A stretch of DNA of 64,000 bases from Gammaproteobacteria bacterium (GCA_024235095.1 JACKNC010000004.1:1-64000); one strand, 5' to 3'; counted from the first letter of the stretch, positions 7,172 through 18,992 are shown. Made by a program: numbers and translations. Notes: a model not told the origin generated them from the sequence alone.

Positions 7172-8935
7172 TCACGCTCCGGTCAATTTCAGCTTTGCCG
7201 GCGCATTCACCGGGCGTTTCAGGAAAAACAGCGCGCCGGCGGTCACCACGGTACCGATTGCAATGGCTAGCAGATACGGACCCAGGTTCGTCACGGCATT
7301 GGGAATGGGCAACACGAACACCCCACCGTGGGGCACCCGCAACTCGCAACCAAACACCATGGACAGCGCGCCGGTCACTGCGGAACCGATCATCAGCGCC
7401 GGGATCACCCGCAGCGGGTCTTTAGCCGCGTAGGGAATGGCGCCTTCGGTGATAAACGAGATGCCGAGCACGGCCGTCGCACCGCCAGCCTCGCGCTCAT
7501 CCAGGGAAAAACGGTTCTTGAACAACAAGGTCGCCAGCGCCAGACCCAGCGGCGGGGTCATACCGGCAGCCATGACTGCCGCCATCGGCGCATAAACCCC
7601 GCTGACGATCAACCCGGTCGCGAAGGCGTAAGCGGACTTGTTGACCGGGCCGCCCATGTCGAACGCCATCATCGCGCCCAGGAGCAGACCCAGGAAAATG
7701 GCGCTGCCGCCCTGCATGCCCTTGAGCCAGGCCGTGATGCTGGCGAGCGCCACCGCGACCGGTTCGCCGACCACAAAATACATGAGCAGGCCGACGATCA
7801 ACGTACCGAGCAGCGGCAGGATCAGCACCGGCTTGAGACCGTCCAGCGTGCGCGGCAAGCGGATATGGTCGCTCATCCACTTCACGCTATAGCCCGCCAG
7901 AAAGCCGGCGGCGATGCCGCCCAGGAACCCGGAGCCAATCGTGCTGGCGATCATGCCGCCGATCATACCGGGCGCAATGCCGGGCCGGTCGGCGATGGAA
8001 TAGGCGATATAACCGGCCAATACCGGCACCATCAGCGTGAAACCGGCCTTCGCGCCGATTTGGAACAACGTCCAACCCAGGGTTCCCGCATGGGCGTCCT
8101 CAAAGACGTTGATGCCGCCAATGGCGAAACTGATGGCGATCAGCAAACCGCCGGCGACGACAAAGGGAATCATATAGGACACGCCGGTCATCAAATGTTT
8201 GTAGGCGCCGGTGCGGGTCGCCGCTTGCTGCGCCTTGGCTTGCTTGACTTGGGCATCGTAGTCCGCACTGCTGGCGTCGGCTCCTTGTACCTGAGCCTGT
8301 TCAATAGCGGCGCGCACCAGCGCCGCGCCGTCATGAATCGCGGCCTTGGTGCTGGCTTCGTGAAGACGCTTACCGGCAAAGCGGCTTTTATCCACCTGAG
8401 TGTCAGCAGCGATAATGACCAGATCCGCAGCGGCGATGTCCTCGGCGGTCAGGTTGTTTTTCGCCCCCACCGAACCCTGGGTTTCCACCTTGATGGTGTG
8501 ACCCTGACTCTTCGCGCCTTGCTCTAGACCTTCCGCCGCCATGAAGGTATGGGCAATGCCGGTCGGGCAGGAGGTAATGGCGACGATCTTCAAACCCGCC
8601 GCGGGCGGTGTAGCGGGCTTGTCCGTTGCCGATATACTGGCCAACGCGGTCTTGATGACTTCCACGCCGTCGCGAATGGCCAGTTCGGTAGTGGTTTCAT
8701 ACAACGGCTTGTCGACGAAGCGGGCGGCATCGACGCGGGTATCAGCGGCAATGATCACCACGTCAGCCTCGGCGATGTCGTCTTCGGACAGGGTGTTACG
8801 GGTTCCGACCGAACCCTGCGTCTCGACCTGGACTTCGTAACCCAGCGCTTTAGCGGCCTGCTCCAATCCTTCGGCGGCCATGATAGTATGCGCAATGCCG
8901 GTGGGGCATGCAGTGACAGCAACGATTTTCGTCAT
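7172..8935 (-). CDS. fruA: Fructose-specific PTS permease, EIIB-EIIB-EIIC
   Basis: The inner-membrane transporter imports fructose while phosphorylating it to fructose 1-phosphate. The 587 residues begin MTKIVAVTACPTGIAHT (ATG at 8933-8935, GGAG at 8944-8947); the longer open frame lacks support. There are two EIIB domains, about 1-100 and 115-215, each with CPTGIAHT whose Cys is the phosphorylation site; usually only one is catalytically used. A hydrophobic EIIC domain (about 260-575) follows, with motifs such as MAFDMGGPVNKSAYAF and GISFITEGAIPYA typical of the family. It is the last gene of fruB-fruK-fruA, 31 bases after fruK. Confidence 0.96.
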   Translation of the reverse strand: MTKIVAVTACPTGIAHTIMAAEGLEQAAKALGYEVQVETQGSVGTRNTLSEDDIAEADVVIIAADTRVDAARFVDKPLYETTTELAIRDGVEVIKTALASISATDKPATPPAAGLKIVAITSCPTGIAHTFMAAEGLEQGAKSQGHTIKVETQGSVGAKNNLTAEDIAAADLVIIAADTQVDKSRFAGKRLHEASTKAAIHDGAALVRAAIEQAQVQGADASSADYDAQVKQAKAQQAATRTGAYKHLMTGVSYMIPFVVAGGLLIAISFAIGGINVFEDAHAGTLGWTLFQIGAKAGFTLMVPVLAGYIAYSIADRPGIAPGMIGGMIASTIGSGFLGGIAAGFLAGYSVKWMSDHIRLPRTLDGLKPVLILPLLGTLIVGLLMYFVVGEPVAVALASITAWLKGMQGGSAIFLGLLLGAMMAFDMGGPVNKSAYAFATGLIVSGVYAPMAAVMAAGMTPPLGLALATLLFKNRFSLDEREAGGATAVLGISFITEGAIPYAAKDPLRVIPALMIGSAVTGALSMVFGCELRVPHGGVFVLPIPNAVTNLGPYLLAIAIGTVVTAGALFFLKRPVNAPAKLKLTGA

Positions 8936-8966
8936 ATTCGATTCTCCTTCAGTTCTGGTTTTGTCT

Positions 8967-9950
8967 TCAATCAACGGGGGTAACAGCAACCTGTCCAGCT
9001 AGGGCGCGGACTTCGGCGGGACGGGGCAAATGTGGTCCCAGGCGAGTCAGCTTGGCGGCGGAGAACGCAGTGGCCAGTTGTGCGGTTTCCGCCAAGGACA
9101 AGTCTTCAAGACGGGCGGCGACCAGACCGGCGACCATGGCGTCGCCTGCTCCGACCGTGCTGATCACGGCGACCTTGAGCGGATGCGCGTGCAACGCCTG
9201 TTCACGGGTCAGGAACAGCGCACCCTCGCTGCCAAGCGATATGACCACCCAGGCAGGCGCCGGCGAGCCGTGCAACAACTCACGTCCCGCGGCGACCAGC
9301 GACGCCAAACTATCCAGCGGTCGACCTAATAATTCCGCCAGTTCATGCCGATTGGGTTTGATCATGCGCGGCCCGGCGGCCAGGGCGGCCTTGAGCGGCG
9401 CGCCGCTGGTATCCAGCAACACCGACGCGCCCGCCGCCTGCATTCGTTCGGTGATGGTCGCGTAAGCATTCACCGGCATCCCCGGCGGCAAGCTGCCGGA
9501 CAGCACAATCCAGTCGACTTGCCCCGCCAGCCGTTCGAGCCGCTCCAGAATCTGGTTCAGCAAATCCGCTGCGGCCTCCGGGGAAAATTCCGTTCCCGGC
9601 ATGTTGAGATCAGTGGTTTCGCCGCTGACCGTATCCGCCAGTTTGGTGTTGATCCGGGTTAAGCCATCCAGGTAACAACAATGGTTAGCGATCTTCTTGC
9701 GCTGGAATAGCTCCTCAAAGAGCACGGCGTTATCGCGGCCTAGTTGACCGGCGACCGCGACCGGTACGCCGAAATCGGACAGGCAGGACGCGACATTGAT
9801 GGCTTTACCGCCGACATCGATTTGCATCCGCAATGCGCGGTTGACCGCGCCCGGTTGCAAGCCAGCGACTTCAATGGTTTGATCCAGGGCGGGATTCAGC
9901 GCCACCGTGACTACCCGCGGGGCATTGACTACGGGATTCAGGGCATTCAT
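8967..9950 (-). CDS. fruK: 1-phosphofructokinase
   Basis: It phosphorylates fructose 1-phosphate from FruA to fructose 1,6-bisphosphate, feeding glycolysis. This 327-residue PfkB/ribokinase-family protein has the substrate motif GGKAINVASCLSDFG near residue 50 and the C-terminal anion-hole and catalytic motif GAGDAMVAG near 265. Its ATG overlaps the fruB stop (ATGA at 9947-9950), indicating translational coupling. Confidence 0.95.
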   Translation of the reverse strand: MNALNPVVNAPRVVTVALNPALDQTIEVAGLQPGAVNRALRMQIDVGGKAINVASCLSDFGVPVAVAGQLGRDNAVLFEELFQRKKIANHCCYLDGLTRINTKLADTVSGETTDLNMPGTEFSPEAAADLLNQILERLERLAGQVDWIVLSGSLPPGMPVNAYATITERMQAAGASVLLDTSGAPLKAALAAGPRMIKPNRHELAELLGRPLDSLASLVAAGRELLHGSPAPAWVVISLGSEGALFLTREQALHAHPLKVAVISTVGAGDAMVAGLVAARLEDLSLAETAQLATAFSAAKLTRLGPHLPRPAEVRALAGQVAVTPVD

Positions 9951-12448
9951 AGCGCGCGCACCTCATCAGCAGTACGGGCGCGCAGCGCTTGGCGGGCCAA
10001 TTCCTGCATGGCGGTCCGCGATTCGCTCCGTAATGCGGCTTTCACCGGAGCAATATCCTGAGCGCTCATACTGAGTTCGTCGACGCCCAGACCCGTCAGG
10101 ATGCGCGCGCCCAGTGGATCGCCCGCCAGTCCGCCACAGACCCCGACCCAGCCGCTGCCGCCGGATCGGCGGGCGGTTTGTGCGCCGCGCACCGTAGCGT
10201 CAATCAAATTGAGAACCGCCGGATGCAGGCTGTCGGCTTGGGCGGCCAGTTCCGGGTGTTGACGGTCCACCGCCAGCGTGTACTGCGTCAGGTCGTTGGT
10301 GCCGATGGAGAAGAAATCAACCTGGGCCGCGAAGCGGTCGGCCAAGACCGCCACCGCCGGAATTTCCACCATGATGCCGAGCTTCACTTCGGGGCCGTTG
10401 ACCTGCTGGCGCGCGCGTTCGCAGTGTTCGCGCAGCGCTTCGATTTCGCCAAGATGGGTGACCATCGGGAACATGATCCACAGCGGCCCATGCTGGGCGG
10501 CGCGATACAAGGCCCGCAACTGGGCATACAACAAATCCTGGCGCTGCAACAGCAGGCGCGCGCCGCGCACGCCGAGAAATGGATTTTCTTCGTGCGGCAA
10601 ATTGAGGTAAGAAACCTGTTTGTCGCCGCCAATGTCCAGCGCACGAATGATCAACCGGCGACCGGCTAGCACTTCGGTCATTTCGCGATAGACCTGGTAT
10701 TGCTCCTCCTCGTCCGGGGCGTTGTCGCGCTCCAGGAACAGGAACTCAGTGCGCATCAGGCCGATGCCTTCCGCGCCGGCGTCGACGGCAGCGGTGGCCT
10801 GCTTCGGATTGGCGACGTTGGCAGCGATTTCCACCGTATGACCATCGGTCGTCGTTGCCGGCTGATGACGAACGGCGCGCAGCGCTTCACGGGCGGCCTG
10901 CTGCCGGGCGATCACTTCGGTGACACTGCGTTGATCTTTGTCGCTGACGTCCACATAGAGGCAACCGCTGCCGCCATCGATGACCGCCATGCCGCCTTCC
11001 GGCGCGGTCAACAACGCGGGACCCGCCGCAACGATAGCGGGTAATCCTAAAGTGCGCGCTAGAATCGCGGTATGCGAGGTCGGACCGCCGACGCTGGTGG
11101 CCAATCCCCGGATATGGCGCGTGTCGAGTTGCAACGTGTCGGAGGGGGTCAGATCTTCCGCGACCAGAATCGACGGTTCAGTGAGCATCATTTGCCGCCG
11201 TTCGATACCGAGCAATTGGGCCAGCACTTGTTCGCCCACATCGCGCAAATCCAGCGCCCGAGCAGCTAGCAAAGGATCGGCGACCTGTTGCAGTTTCTCA
11301 ATGCGCGCCCGCAACGCCCGTTGCCAGGACCAGGCTGCGCTGTGGCCTTGCATGATGGTGGTGAGGGCGTCGCGCACCAGCACCGGATCAGCCAGCAGTT
11401 CGCGCTGTGCGGCAAAGATGGCGGCTTCGGCGGCGCTCAACCGCTGGCGGGTACGCACTTCCAGTTCCTCGCGTTGCGCCTGGACTGCCAGTATCGCTTG
11501 TTCCAGCGCCTCGCCCTCAGCGACCACATCGCCGGGTTGATCGGTGATTTGGAAGCGCTGAGAGACATGGCGCACCAGCTTGCCAATCGCCAGTCCGGGA
11601 CTGGCGCTGATGCCGTAGAGCGTGGTGGGCGAACCAGTCGGCGTCCAGTCCGGCGCGGTCTTGCGCGCGGCCAGCGCATTGCGGCGGGCGCGCTCGGCGT
11701 CGGCCTTTTCTTCAGCGGATAAAGTACGCATGGTCTCGTGCAAAGCGTTTAGCGCCTTTTGCGCATCGGGGCCGCGCGCCGCCAGCCGCAGGGTAGCGCC
11801 ACAGGTTACGCCCAAGGCTAATAAACCGGTCAGCGCCTTGGCGTCGGCAAATTCGCCGCCTTTATAAATCCGCAGTTCACAAGCAAAGCGCTTGGCGGTA
11901 TCGACCCAGCGGGTTGCCGGACGGGCGTGCAGCCCGTTGGGATAATCCACCGTCCATTCGACCTCGGCGTCCGCTGGCCAGGCCGGTGCGACCGGCGCTT
12001 CCACGACCGGCGGAGCGTCCGCAGCGTCGGCGAGCGCCGCGATCAACACCAGCGGGTTTTCCGCATGAAACAAGGTGTCCAGTGCTTCGGGTTGCTGCAT
12101 CAGGCGCGTCAGGCGGCGCAGCAGGGCGATGTGTTCATCGGACTGGGCGGCGATCGCGACCACCAGATAGGCTTTCTGACCTTCATTCCATTCCACGCCG
12201 TTGGGTACTTGCAGAATGGCGATGCCGGTGTGGTGAATCAGATGCCGATCTTCGATCATTCCATGCGGAATGGCTACGCCGCCGCCCAGGAAGGTGTTGG
12301 CGACCTGCTCGCGTTTGAGCAGGCTGTCAATGTAGGCGAGCTCGATGTAGCCGGCCTCGGCTAGTAATTGACCGGCTCGCTGGATGGCTTCGTCCTTATT
12401 TTGAACGCGGACGTCCAAGCGAATGCATGATCTGGTAATCGTTTTCAT
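9947..12448 (-). CDS. fruB: Fructose PTS phosphotransfer fusion: EIIA-HPr-Enzyme I
   Basis: The multidomain cytoplasmic protein passes phosphate from phosphoenolpyruvate to FruA. The start is ATG at 12446-12448 (MKTITRSCIRLD) with GGAGAT at 12453-12458. The open frame extends 62 codons further, but that part crosses the promoter and operator. Order in the 833 residues: EIIA-Fru (about 1-145, active His in VAIPHGM), HPr (about 170-260, NGLHARPATRW with the phospho-His) and Enzyme I (about 275-833, active His in GGPTSHTAILARTLG and PEP-site GIMVEIPAVAVLADRF). The arrangement matches the FruB type known from pseudomonads, and supplies all soluble PTS functions in one chain. Confidence 0.95.
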   Translation of the reverse strand: MKTITRSCIRLDVRVQNKDEAIQRAGQLLAEAGYIELAYIDSLLKREQVANTFLGGGVAIPHGMIEDRHLIHHTGIAILQVPNGVEWNEGQKAYLVVAIAAQSDEHIALLRRLTRLMQQPEALDTLFHAENPLVLIAALADAADAPPVVEAPVAPAWPADAEVEWTVDYPNGLHARPATRWVDTAKRFACELRIYKGGEFADAKALTGLLALGVTCGATLRLAARGPDAQKALNALHETMRTLSAEEKADAERARRNALAARKTAPDWTPTGSPTTLYGISASPGLAIGKLVRHVSQRFQITDQPGDVVAEGEALEQAILAVQAQREELEVRTRQRLSAAEAAIFAAQRELLADPVLVRDALTTIMQGHSAAWSWQRALRARIEKLQQVADPLLAARALDLRDVGEQVLAQLLGIERRQMMLTEPSILVAEDLTPSDTLQLDTRHIRGLATSVGGPTSHTAILARTLGLPAIVAAGPALLTAPEGGMAVIDGGSGCLYVDVSDKDQRSVTEVIARQQAAREALRAVRHQPATTTDGHTVEIAANVANPKQATAAVDAGAEGIGLMRTEFLFLERDNAPDEEEQYQVYREMTEVLAGRRLIIRALDIGGDKQVSYLNLPHEENPFLGVRGARLLLQRQDLLYAQLRALYRAAQHGPLWIMFPMVTHLGEIEALREHCERARQQVNGPEVKLGIMVEIPAVAVLADRFAAQVDFFSIGTNDLTQYTLAVDRQHPELAAQADSLHPAVLNLIDATVRGAQTARRSGGSGWVGVCGGLAGDPLGARILTGLGVDELSMSAQDIAPVKAALRSESRTAMQELARQALRARTADEVRAL

Positions 12449-12487
12449 ATTTATCTCCAAGGTGGTGTGCGTTTTCGACGCAATAAA

Positions 12488-12516
12488 TTTGTAATCGATT
12501 ACATTCAGGATGTCAA
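12488..12516 (-). promoter_or_regulatory. fru operon promoter
   Basis: On the minus strand TTGACA (12511-12516) and TACAAA (12488-12493) are separated by exactly 17 bases, about 40-60 bases upstream of the fruB ATG. The operator at 12490-12503 covers the spacer and -10, so a bound repressor would block RNA polymerase. Confidence 0.7.
12490..12503. promoter_or_regulatory. Operator for the fructose repressor
   Basis: TGTAATCGATTACA is a perfect 14-base palindrome with central CG. Near copies occur upstream of the repressor gene at 13731-13744 and 13817-13830, which links regulator and operon. Binding by that regulator is inferred from shared sites, not shown. Confidence 0.75.
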
Positions 12517-12706
12517 GCAAAAACTCTTCGACTACATCTTCATTTTGTGCCGTAACCTTGAATCGGACAGGTTGGCCTTCTGATTGCGGCTTCACCTGCG
12601 CACTTCTGTCGGACAACGCTTCGCTTATGCCCACTTACCACTAGAGAATATTTATTGCAAGTGGCCTAAGCGCATTACGGTGAAATCAGTATGGTGAATC
12701 GCCCCG

Positions 12707-13705
12707 CTAATTTGTTGAATTCCTCTGCCGCATACTCGACCCCCGTTCTCGCAATTCCCCGCGCAACACCACCCGGCGCACCGACTGGGACGGATGGGCA
12801 ATGCGCTGGAGCAGTAATTCAATGGTCGCTTGGCCGATGTCGTAGGTCGGTTGCGCAATCACGGTGATGCCAGGCTCCACCAGTCGGGTCCAGGGCAGAT
12901 CGTCAAAACCCGCTAACCCAATCCGTTCCGGAAACTGAAGCCGCGCTTCCCGCAGAGCTTCAACCAGCCCCAGCAGGATCAAACCATTACTTCCTATCAA
13001 GGCATCCGGCAATGAAGGCCCTTGCACCAGTTCACTCGCTGCAATCCGGGCGGCGTCCACCGTTGCGGGCACGGCCTGGGCCAGCGTTTCCAGTCCATGC
13101 GTCGCCATGGCCGTCACGTAGCCTTCTTGTCGTTGCCGGCCAGTAGCACTGGTCGCGCCATAAATGAAAGCGATGCGCCGGTAACCTTGTTCGATGAGGT
13201 GTATGGTCAAGCGATAGGCAGAATCCGTGTTGTCCAACACTACTGCGTCAGCCGTGGTTTCACGGTCGCAACGATCGACTAGCACTACGGGAAAGGGGTA
13301 ATCCTGTATCCGGAAATGCGCCAAGGTCGGTAACGAAGGCGAGAGAATCACCCCGCTGACGTTTTCATCCCGCATCAGGTCAAGATAGAGCGCTTCTTTT
13401 TCAGGATTTTCGTCAGCATTGCAGAGAAGCACCCGCATCCGGTTCTGATAGGCCATATCCTCAACCGCCCGGCTGACCTCGGTGAAAAAGGGGTTGCGAA
13501 TATCCGAGACGATCAGGCCAATCGTATCAGTCCGGCGAGAACGTAGCCGTCGCGCCGCCAGGTCGGGCCGGTAATCCATCGCCTGGACTGCTTCCAGAAC
13601 CCGCTGGCGGGTCGCCTCGGTGACCCCGGTATGCCCTGCCAACACCCGCGACACCGACGCCACTGACACCCCTGCCCGCTTGGCGACATCCTTGATCTGC
13701 GCCAT
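12707..13705 (-). CDS. LacI-family transcriptional regulator, probable fructose operon repressor
   Basis: The 332-residue protein starts MAQIKDVAKRAGVSVASVSRVLAG, a LacI helix-turn-helix and hinge (1-58). A periplasmic-binding-protein-like effector domain follows (about 60-325; VLVDRCD, GLAGFDDLPWTRLVEPGIT). The second of two close ATGs (13703-13705) is preferred because GGAG at 13714-13717 is 8 bases away; the first (13709-13711) is only 2 away. It reads in the same direction as fruB-fruK-fruA and is separated from it by 258 bases. It is closer to the general LacI type than to E. coli Cra (whose N terminus differs), so I give no cra/fruR symbol. The matching operators suggest it represses fru and itself, with a fructose phosphate as likely inducer. 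A broken copy lies at 6178-6450. Confidence 0.88.
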   Translation of the reverse strand: MAQIKDVAKRAGVSVASVSRVLAGHTGVTEATRQRVLEAVQAMDYRPDLAARRLRSRRTDTIGLIVSDIRNPFFTEVSRAVEDMAYQNRMRVLLCNADENPEKEALYLDLMRDENVSGVILSPSLPTLAHFRIQDYPFPVVLVDRCDRETTADAVVLDNTDSAYRLTIHLIEQGYRRIAFIYGATSATGRQRQEGYVTAMATHGLETLAQAVPATVDAARIAASELVQGPSLPDALIGSNGLILLGLVEALREARLQFPERIGLAGFDDLPWTRLVEPGITVIAQPTYDIGQATIELLLQRIAHPSQSVRRVVLRGELRERGSSMRQRNSTN

Positions 13706-13730
13706 TTGCATTTCTCCTCTCGAGGTAAAA

Positions 13731-13752
13731 AGTAACCGATTACACCATTATC
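13731..13752 (-). promoter_or_regulatory. Promoter -10 and autoregulatory operator of the repressor gene
   Basis: GATAAT on the minus strand (13747-13752) is a good -10, with a weak TTCAAA 17 bases further up as -35. Directly downstream, 13731-13744 reads AGTAACCGATTACA, an imperfect copy of the fru operator placed over the expected transcription start. Confidence 0.55.
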
Positions 13753-13816
13753 TCACGTTCAAGTCCAATTTGAATAGCGATTAATTAGTTTTACAAATTT
13801 ATTGACAATGAAAAAA

Positions 13817-13830
13817 TGTAATCGTTTACA
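13817..13830. promoter_or_regulatory. Second upstream operator of the repressor gene
   Basis: TGTAATCGTTTACA matches the fru operator in 13 of 14 positions. It is 86 bases upstream of the first site, a spacing that would allow looping or cooperative binding by a LacI-family tetramer or dimer pair. Confidence 0.6.
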
Positions 13831-13914
13831 AAAAATATCCATGAAGCGCTTTCTATAGCGGTACTCGATGAGTCGTGGAATCGTGTTTTCAAACCACCCC
13901 GGCGCTTCGCGCTA

Positions 13915-13937
13915 CCCCTCCTTGAATTAAGGAGGGG
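13915..13937. repeat. Palindromic intergenic element downstream of ppk1
   Basis: CCCCTCCTT pairs perfectly with AAGGAGGGG around GAATT. A smaller GC hairpin (GGCGCTTCGCGC type) and CCACCCC lie beside it at 13895-13913. A similar C-rich hairpin follows the phosphatase gene at 60393-60410. It has no T tract, so it looks more like a dispersed repeat than a classical terminator, although it could stop ppk1 transcripts. Confidence 0.5.
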
Positions 13938-14009
13938 AATTCCGGAATGTAGGGCTATCAAAGAGCCAGGCTATGGGAGGGACGCTACCGGTTTTTTCTG
14001 GAGATCGCC

Positions 14010-16244
<2,235 letters not shown>

Positions 16245-16258
16245 GGAAACTCCAAAAT

Positions 16259-17806
16259 TCATTTCTTGCTTTTGGCGACGCCAGGTTGGTCTTCGAGGGG
16301 ACCCAGCGCTGCCTCCAATCGTTCGCACAGGGTCCGCAATACTTCGATGCGCGCATAGCGCTTGTCGTTCGCTTCAACCAGGGTCCACGGCGCTTGTCGC
16401 GTACTGGTGCGCTCGACCAGATCGTTGACCGCCACTTCATAATCCGCCCAGCGCTCGCGGTTGCGCCAGTCTTCATCGGTCAGTTTCCAGGCTTTGTAAG
16501 GAATTTGTTCGCGCTCCTTGAAGCGACGCAACTGCTCATCCGGGGTAATGTGTAGCCAGAATTTCAGCAACACGATGCCGCGCTCTACCAGTTGCGCCTC
16601 AAAATCATTGATTTCGGCATAAGCACGCTGCCATTCCCGGGTGCGAGCGAAGCCCTCGATCCGTTCCACCAGCACCCGCCCGTACCAGCTCCGGTCGTAG
16701 ATGGTGACTCGTCCGGCGCGCGGCAGGTGCCGCCAGAATCGCCATAAATAGTTATGGGCGGCTTCCTCGTCAGTTGGCGCGGCGATTTGAATCACCTGGT
16801 AATCGCGGGCGTCCAGGGTAGCAGTGATGCGGCGGATGCTGCCGCCCTTGCCGGCGGCGTCCCAGCCTTCAAAGACCAGAAGGGTTGAAACCTTACGCTC
16901 GCGGGCCATGCGCTGAAGTTGGTTCAGTTTAGCCTGGTAATGTTTCAATCCGACGTCATAGTCTTCCTTGGACAGGGCTTTGTTCATATCCAGGCGCGAG
17001 AGAATCGTGATAATGGGTAATCCATCGACTTCTGCGGAAGCAGGCTTTAGCGTGTGGACGTCAGCATCGCCATTACCGCTGACCAGTGCTGCTTTGGCCT
17101 CGTCCAGCCGGAAGCGGATCGCATCGCGCATAACGGTGGCGACCGCGACGCTGCGGTAACGCGCGTCGTAACCTTCGATGATCTTCCACTGTGCCAAGCC
17201 GGTGCTGGTTTTCATAATCGTGCGCTCGGCGGCGGCGATGAAGGACTCATACAGCTCCCAGTGCTGCCAATCGCGCTTGGAGATCCGCCAGTGCAACAGC
17301 GGATTTTTCTCCAGCTTACGCAGACGTTCCTTTTGGGCGTCCTTGGAGAGGTGCATCCAGAATTTCAAAATCAGCGCACCATCGCCAGCCAGGGTTTGCT
17401 CAAAGGTCTTGATACGCTCCAGCCGTTCATCAAATTCCGCCAGATCGTTATGACCATAAACGTGATCGAGAATCGGCATGGAATACCAGGAACTCAGGAA
17501 TAGACCGATCCGTCCCTGGGGCGGCAGATCGCGCCAGAATCGCCAGTATTCCGGCCGGTCGCGCTCCTCGTCAGAAAGTTCGCCAAACGCTCGGGTAATG
17601 AGCCAGCGGGAATCCAGCCATTCATGTAATTTGTTGACAGTCTCGCCTTTGCCAGCGCCATCTACGCCGGCAAAAACGACGATGACGGGAAAATCAGCCT
17701 TGCGTAGCTCCATCTGCATCATGAGCAGGTCTTCCCGCAATTGGGAAACTTGCTGGTGATAGTCTTCCTTGGGCAGCTTGTGTTGCAGTTCGGCGGTTCT
17801 GAACAT
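16259..17806 (-). CDS. pap: Polyphosphate:AMP phosphotransferase (double PPK2 domain)
   Basis: Family members phosphorylate AMP to ADP with polyphosphate as donor. The 515 residues contain two PPK2 domains, each with a Walker A-like loop: FAGVDGAGKGETVN (about residue 45) and FEGWDAAGKGGSIR (about 305). Each also has the lid motif WRFWRDLPP or WRFWRHLPRAGR followed by a DRSWY/SSWYS segment. This fused class II arrangement characterises PAP rather than single-domain PPK2. Two adjacent ATGs occur at 17804-17809; the second is 6 bases from GAGG (17813-17816) and is taken. The upstream region (17865-17895) is very AT-rich. With ppk1 it forms a polyphosphate synthesis and use operon. Confidence 0.93.
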   Translation of the reverse strand: MFRTAELQHKLPKEDYHQQVSQLREDLLMMQMELRKADFPVIVVFAGVDGAGKGETVNKLHEWLDSRWLITRAFGELSDEERDRPEYWRFWRDLPPQGRIGLFLSSWYSMPILDHVYGHNDLAEFDERLERIKTFEQTLAGDGALILKFWMHLSKDAQKERLRKLEKNPLLHWRISKRDWQHWELYESFIAAAERTIMKTSTGLAQWKIIEGYDARYRSVAVATVMRDAIRFRLDEAKAALVSGNGDADVHTLKPASAEVDGLPIITILSRLDMNKALSKEDYDVGLKHYQAKLNQLQRMARERKVSTLLVFEGWDAAGKGGSIRRITATLDARDYQVIQIAAPTDEEAAHNYLWRFWRHLPRAGRVTIYDRSWYGRVLVERIEGFARTREWQRAYAEINDFEAQLVERGIVLLKFWLHITPDEQLRRFKEREQIPYKAWKLTDEDWRNRERWADYEVAVNDLVERTSTRQAPWTLVEANDKRYARIEVLRTLCERLEAALGPLEDQPGVAKSKK

Positions 17807-18068
17807 CATGATCCTCACTGGCGTGGACAGGAATGATAGATATGTCGCCCTGTATTTTGTCAAAAATATAAATATAATTATATACTTATATAGATAACAA
17901 CGGACACTGGAGAATTTCCGCGCTATTGGATCGATTGCGGCAATCCGGTTTAATGTTAATCTTAGAGCAGTTAACCGACAAACGCTCGACTCCCTGCCTG
18001 AGTCAAGACAGTCTCAGACCGCCGCCCAAGGCATGACTCAGCATATCTCAAAACAAAGGAGAAACCGA

Positions 18069-18992
18069 ATGAATCGGCGACTATTGGCCGGTCTGATTCC
18101 TTTAGCATTTGCTTTGACGGGTCCAGTTCAAGCAGACATCTATGCTTTTGTGGACAGCAATGGGGTGCGACACTTGAGTAATGTGCCGAATGATCCACGC
18201 TACAAGCTGGTAATGCGCACGCCGGCCTACAGCAAGAAGGCGGCCCAGTCTTCGAGTTATGCGCCCAACAATCTTTATGGCCCTAGCCTTTTCGGGAATA
18301 ACCTGGCGCGCAAGGCGGGTCGCGTCAAACCGTTCCGGGTCAACGAAAAGAATCGTCAGCGGTTTGCCGCCGACGTCAACCGGATCGCTGCTCAATATCG
18401 TCTGGAACCCGCACTGATGCATGCGGTGATCAGCGCTGAGTCCTCTTACAATCCCTGGGCGGTTTCTCCTAAGGGCGCCATGGGTCTCATGCAGCTCATG
18501 CCAGGCACCGCGGAACGATTCGGGGTCGACAACGCCTATGATCCGGTCGCCAACATGCATGGCGGCGCCCGTTATCTGCGCTGGCTGCTTGATCGTTTCA
18601 ACAATATTCATCTGGCCGTAGCCGCCTACAATGCGGGCGAAGGCGCGGTGCAGAAATATGGCAACCAAATTCCCCCCTATCAGGAAACCCAAACCTATGT
18701 GGCGCGGGTGCTGAATTTCTATCAGCAATACCGATTGAGTGGTCTAAACACCGGCGCGCAAGGCAATATCGTGGCATTCAACCGTAATTACCCAGGCAGA
18801 TCCAGCGGCGTAACCATCATCACCCCACGCACCAGCGGCCGCTTCGCCCGAACACCGGTTAAGGCCACATCATCAAATGCAGCGCCTAAAACCTATCTGA
18901 CCCCGACAGGTGATCGGGTTATCGTTGGCAACAGTGGCGGAAACCGAAATTCAGTACAGGCTTCCACGCAATTTGTGGGCAATAACAAGTAA
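18069..18992 (+). CDS. Lytic murein transglycosylase with DUF4124-like N terminus
   Basis: An exported enzyme of 307 residues that cleaves peptidoglycan. The ATG at 18069 has AAGGAG 8 bases upstream. Residues 1-22 are a signal peptide (NRRLLAGLIPLAFALTGPVQA), followed by a short DUF4124-like segment (IYAFVDSNGVRHLSNVPND) common in periplasmic proteins. The SLT domain spans about 115-240, with the catalytic Glu in HAVISAESSYNPWAVSPKGA, then GLMQLMPGTAERFGV and AVAAYNAGEGAVQKYG, the classical family 1 motifs. The Ser/Thr/Asn-rich tail is of unknown use. It is monocistronic, divergent from pap. Confidence 0.92.
   Translation: MNRRLLAGLIPLAFALTGPVQADIYAFVDSNGVRHLSNVPNDPRYKLVMRTPAYSKKAAQSSSYAPNNLYGPSLFGNNLARKAGRVKPFRVNEKNRQRFAADVNRIAAQYRLEPALMHAVISAESSYNPWAVSPKGAMGLMQLMPGTAERFGVDNAYDPVANMHGGARYLRWLLDRFNNIHLAVAAYNAGEGAVQKYGNQIPPYQETQTYVARVLNFYQQYRLSGLNTGAQGNIVAFNRNYPGRSSGVTIITPRTSGRFARTPVKATSSNAAPKTYLTPTGDRVIVGNSGGNRNSVQASTQFVGNNK

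Noticed and set aside
7328..8527. 399-codon open frame on the plus strand across fruA
   Set aside because: Antisense shadow; the His/Arg/Gly-rich product is typical of reversed GC-rich coding sequence.
12449..12634. N-terminal extension of FruB
   Set aside because: The extra 62 codons cross the promoter and operator; a good ribosome binding site precedes the internal ATG at 12448.
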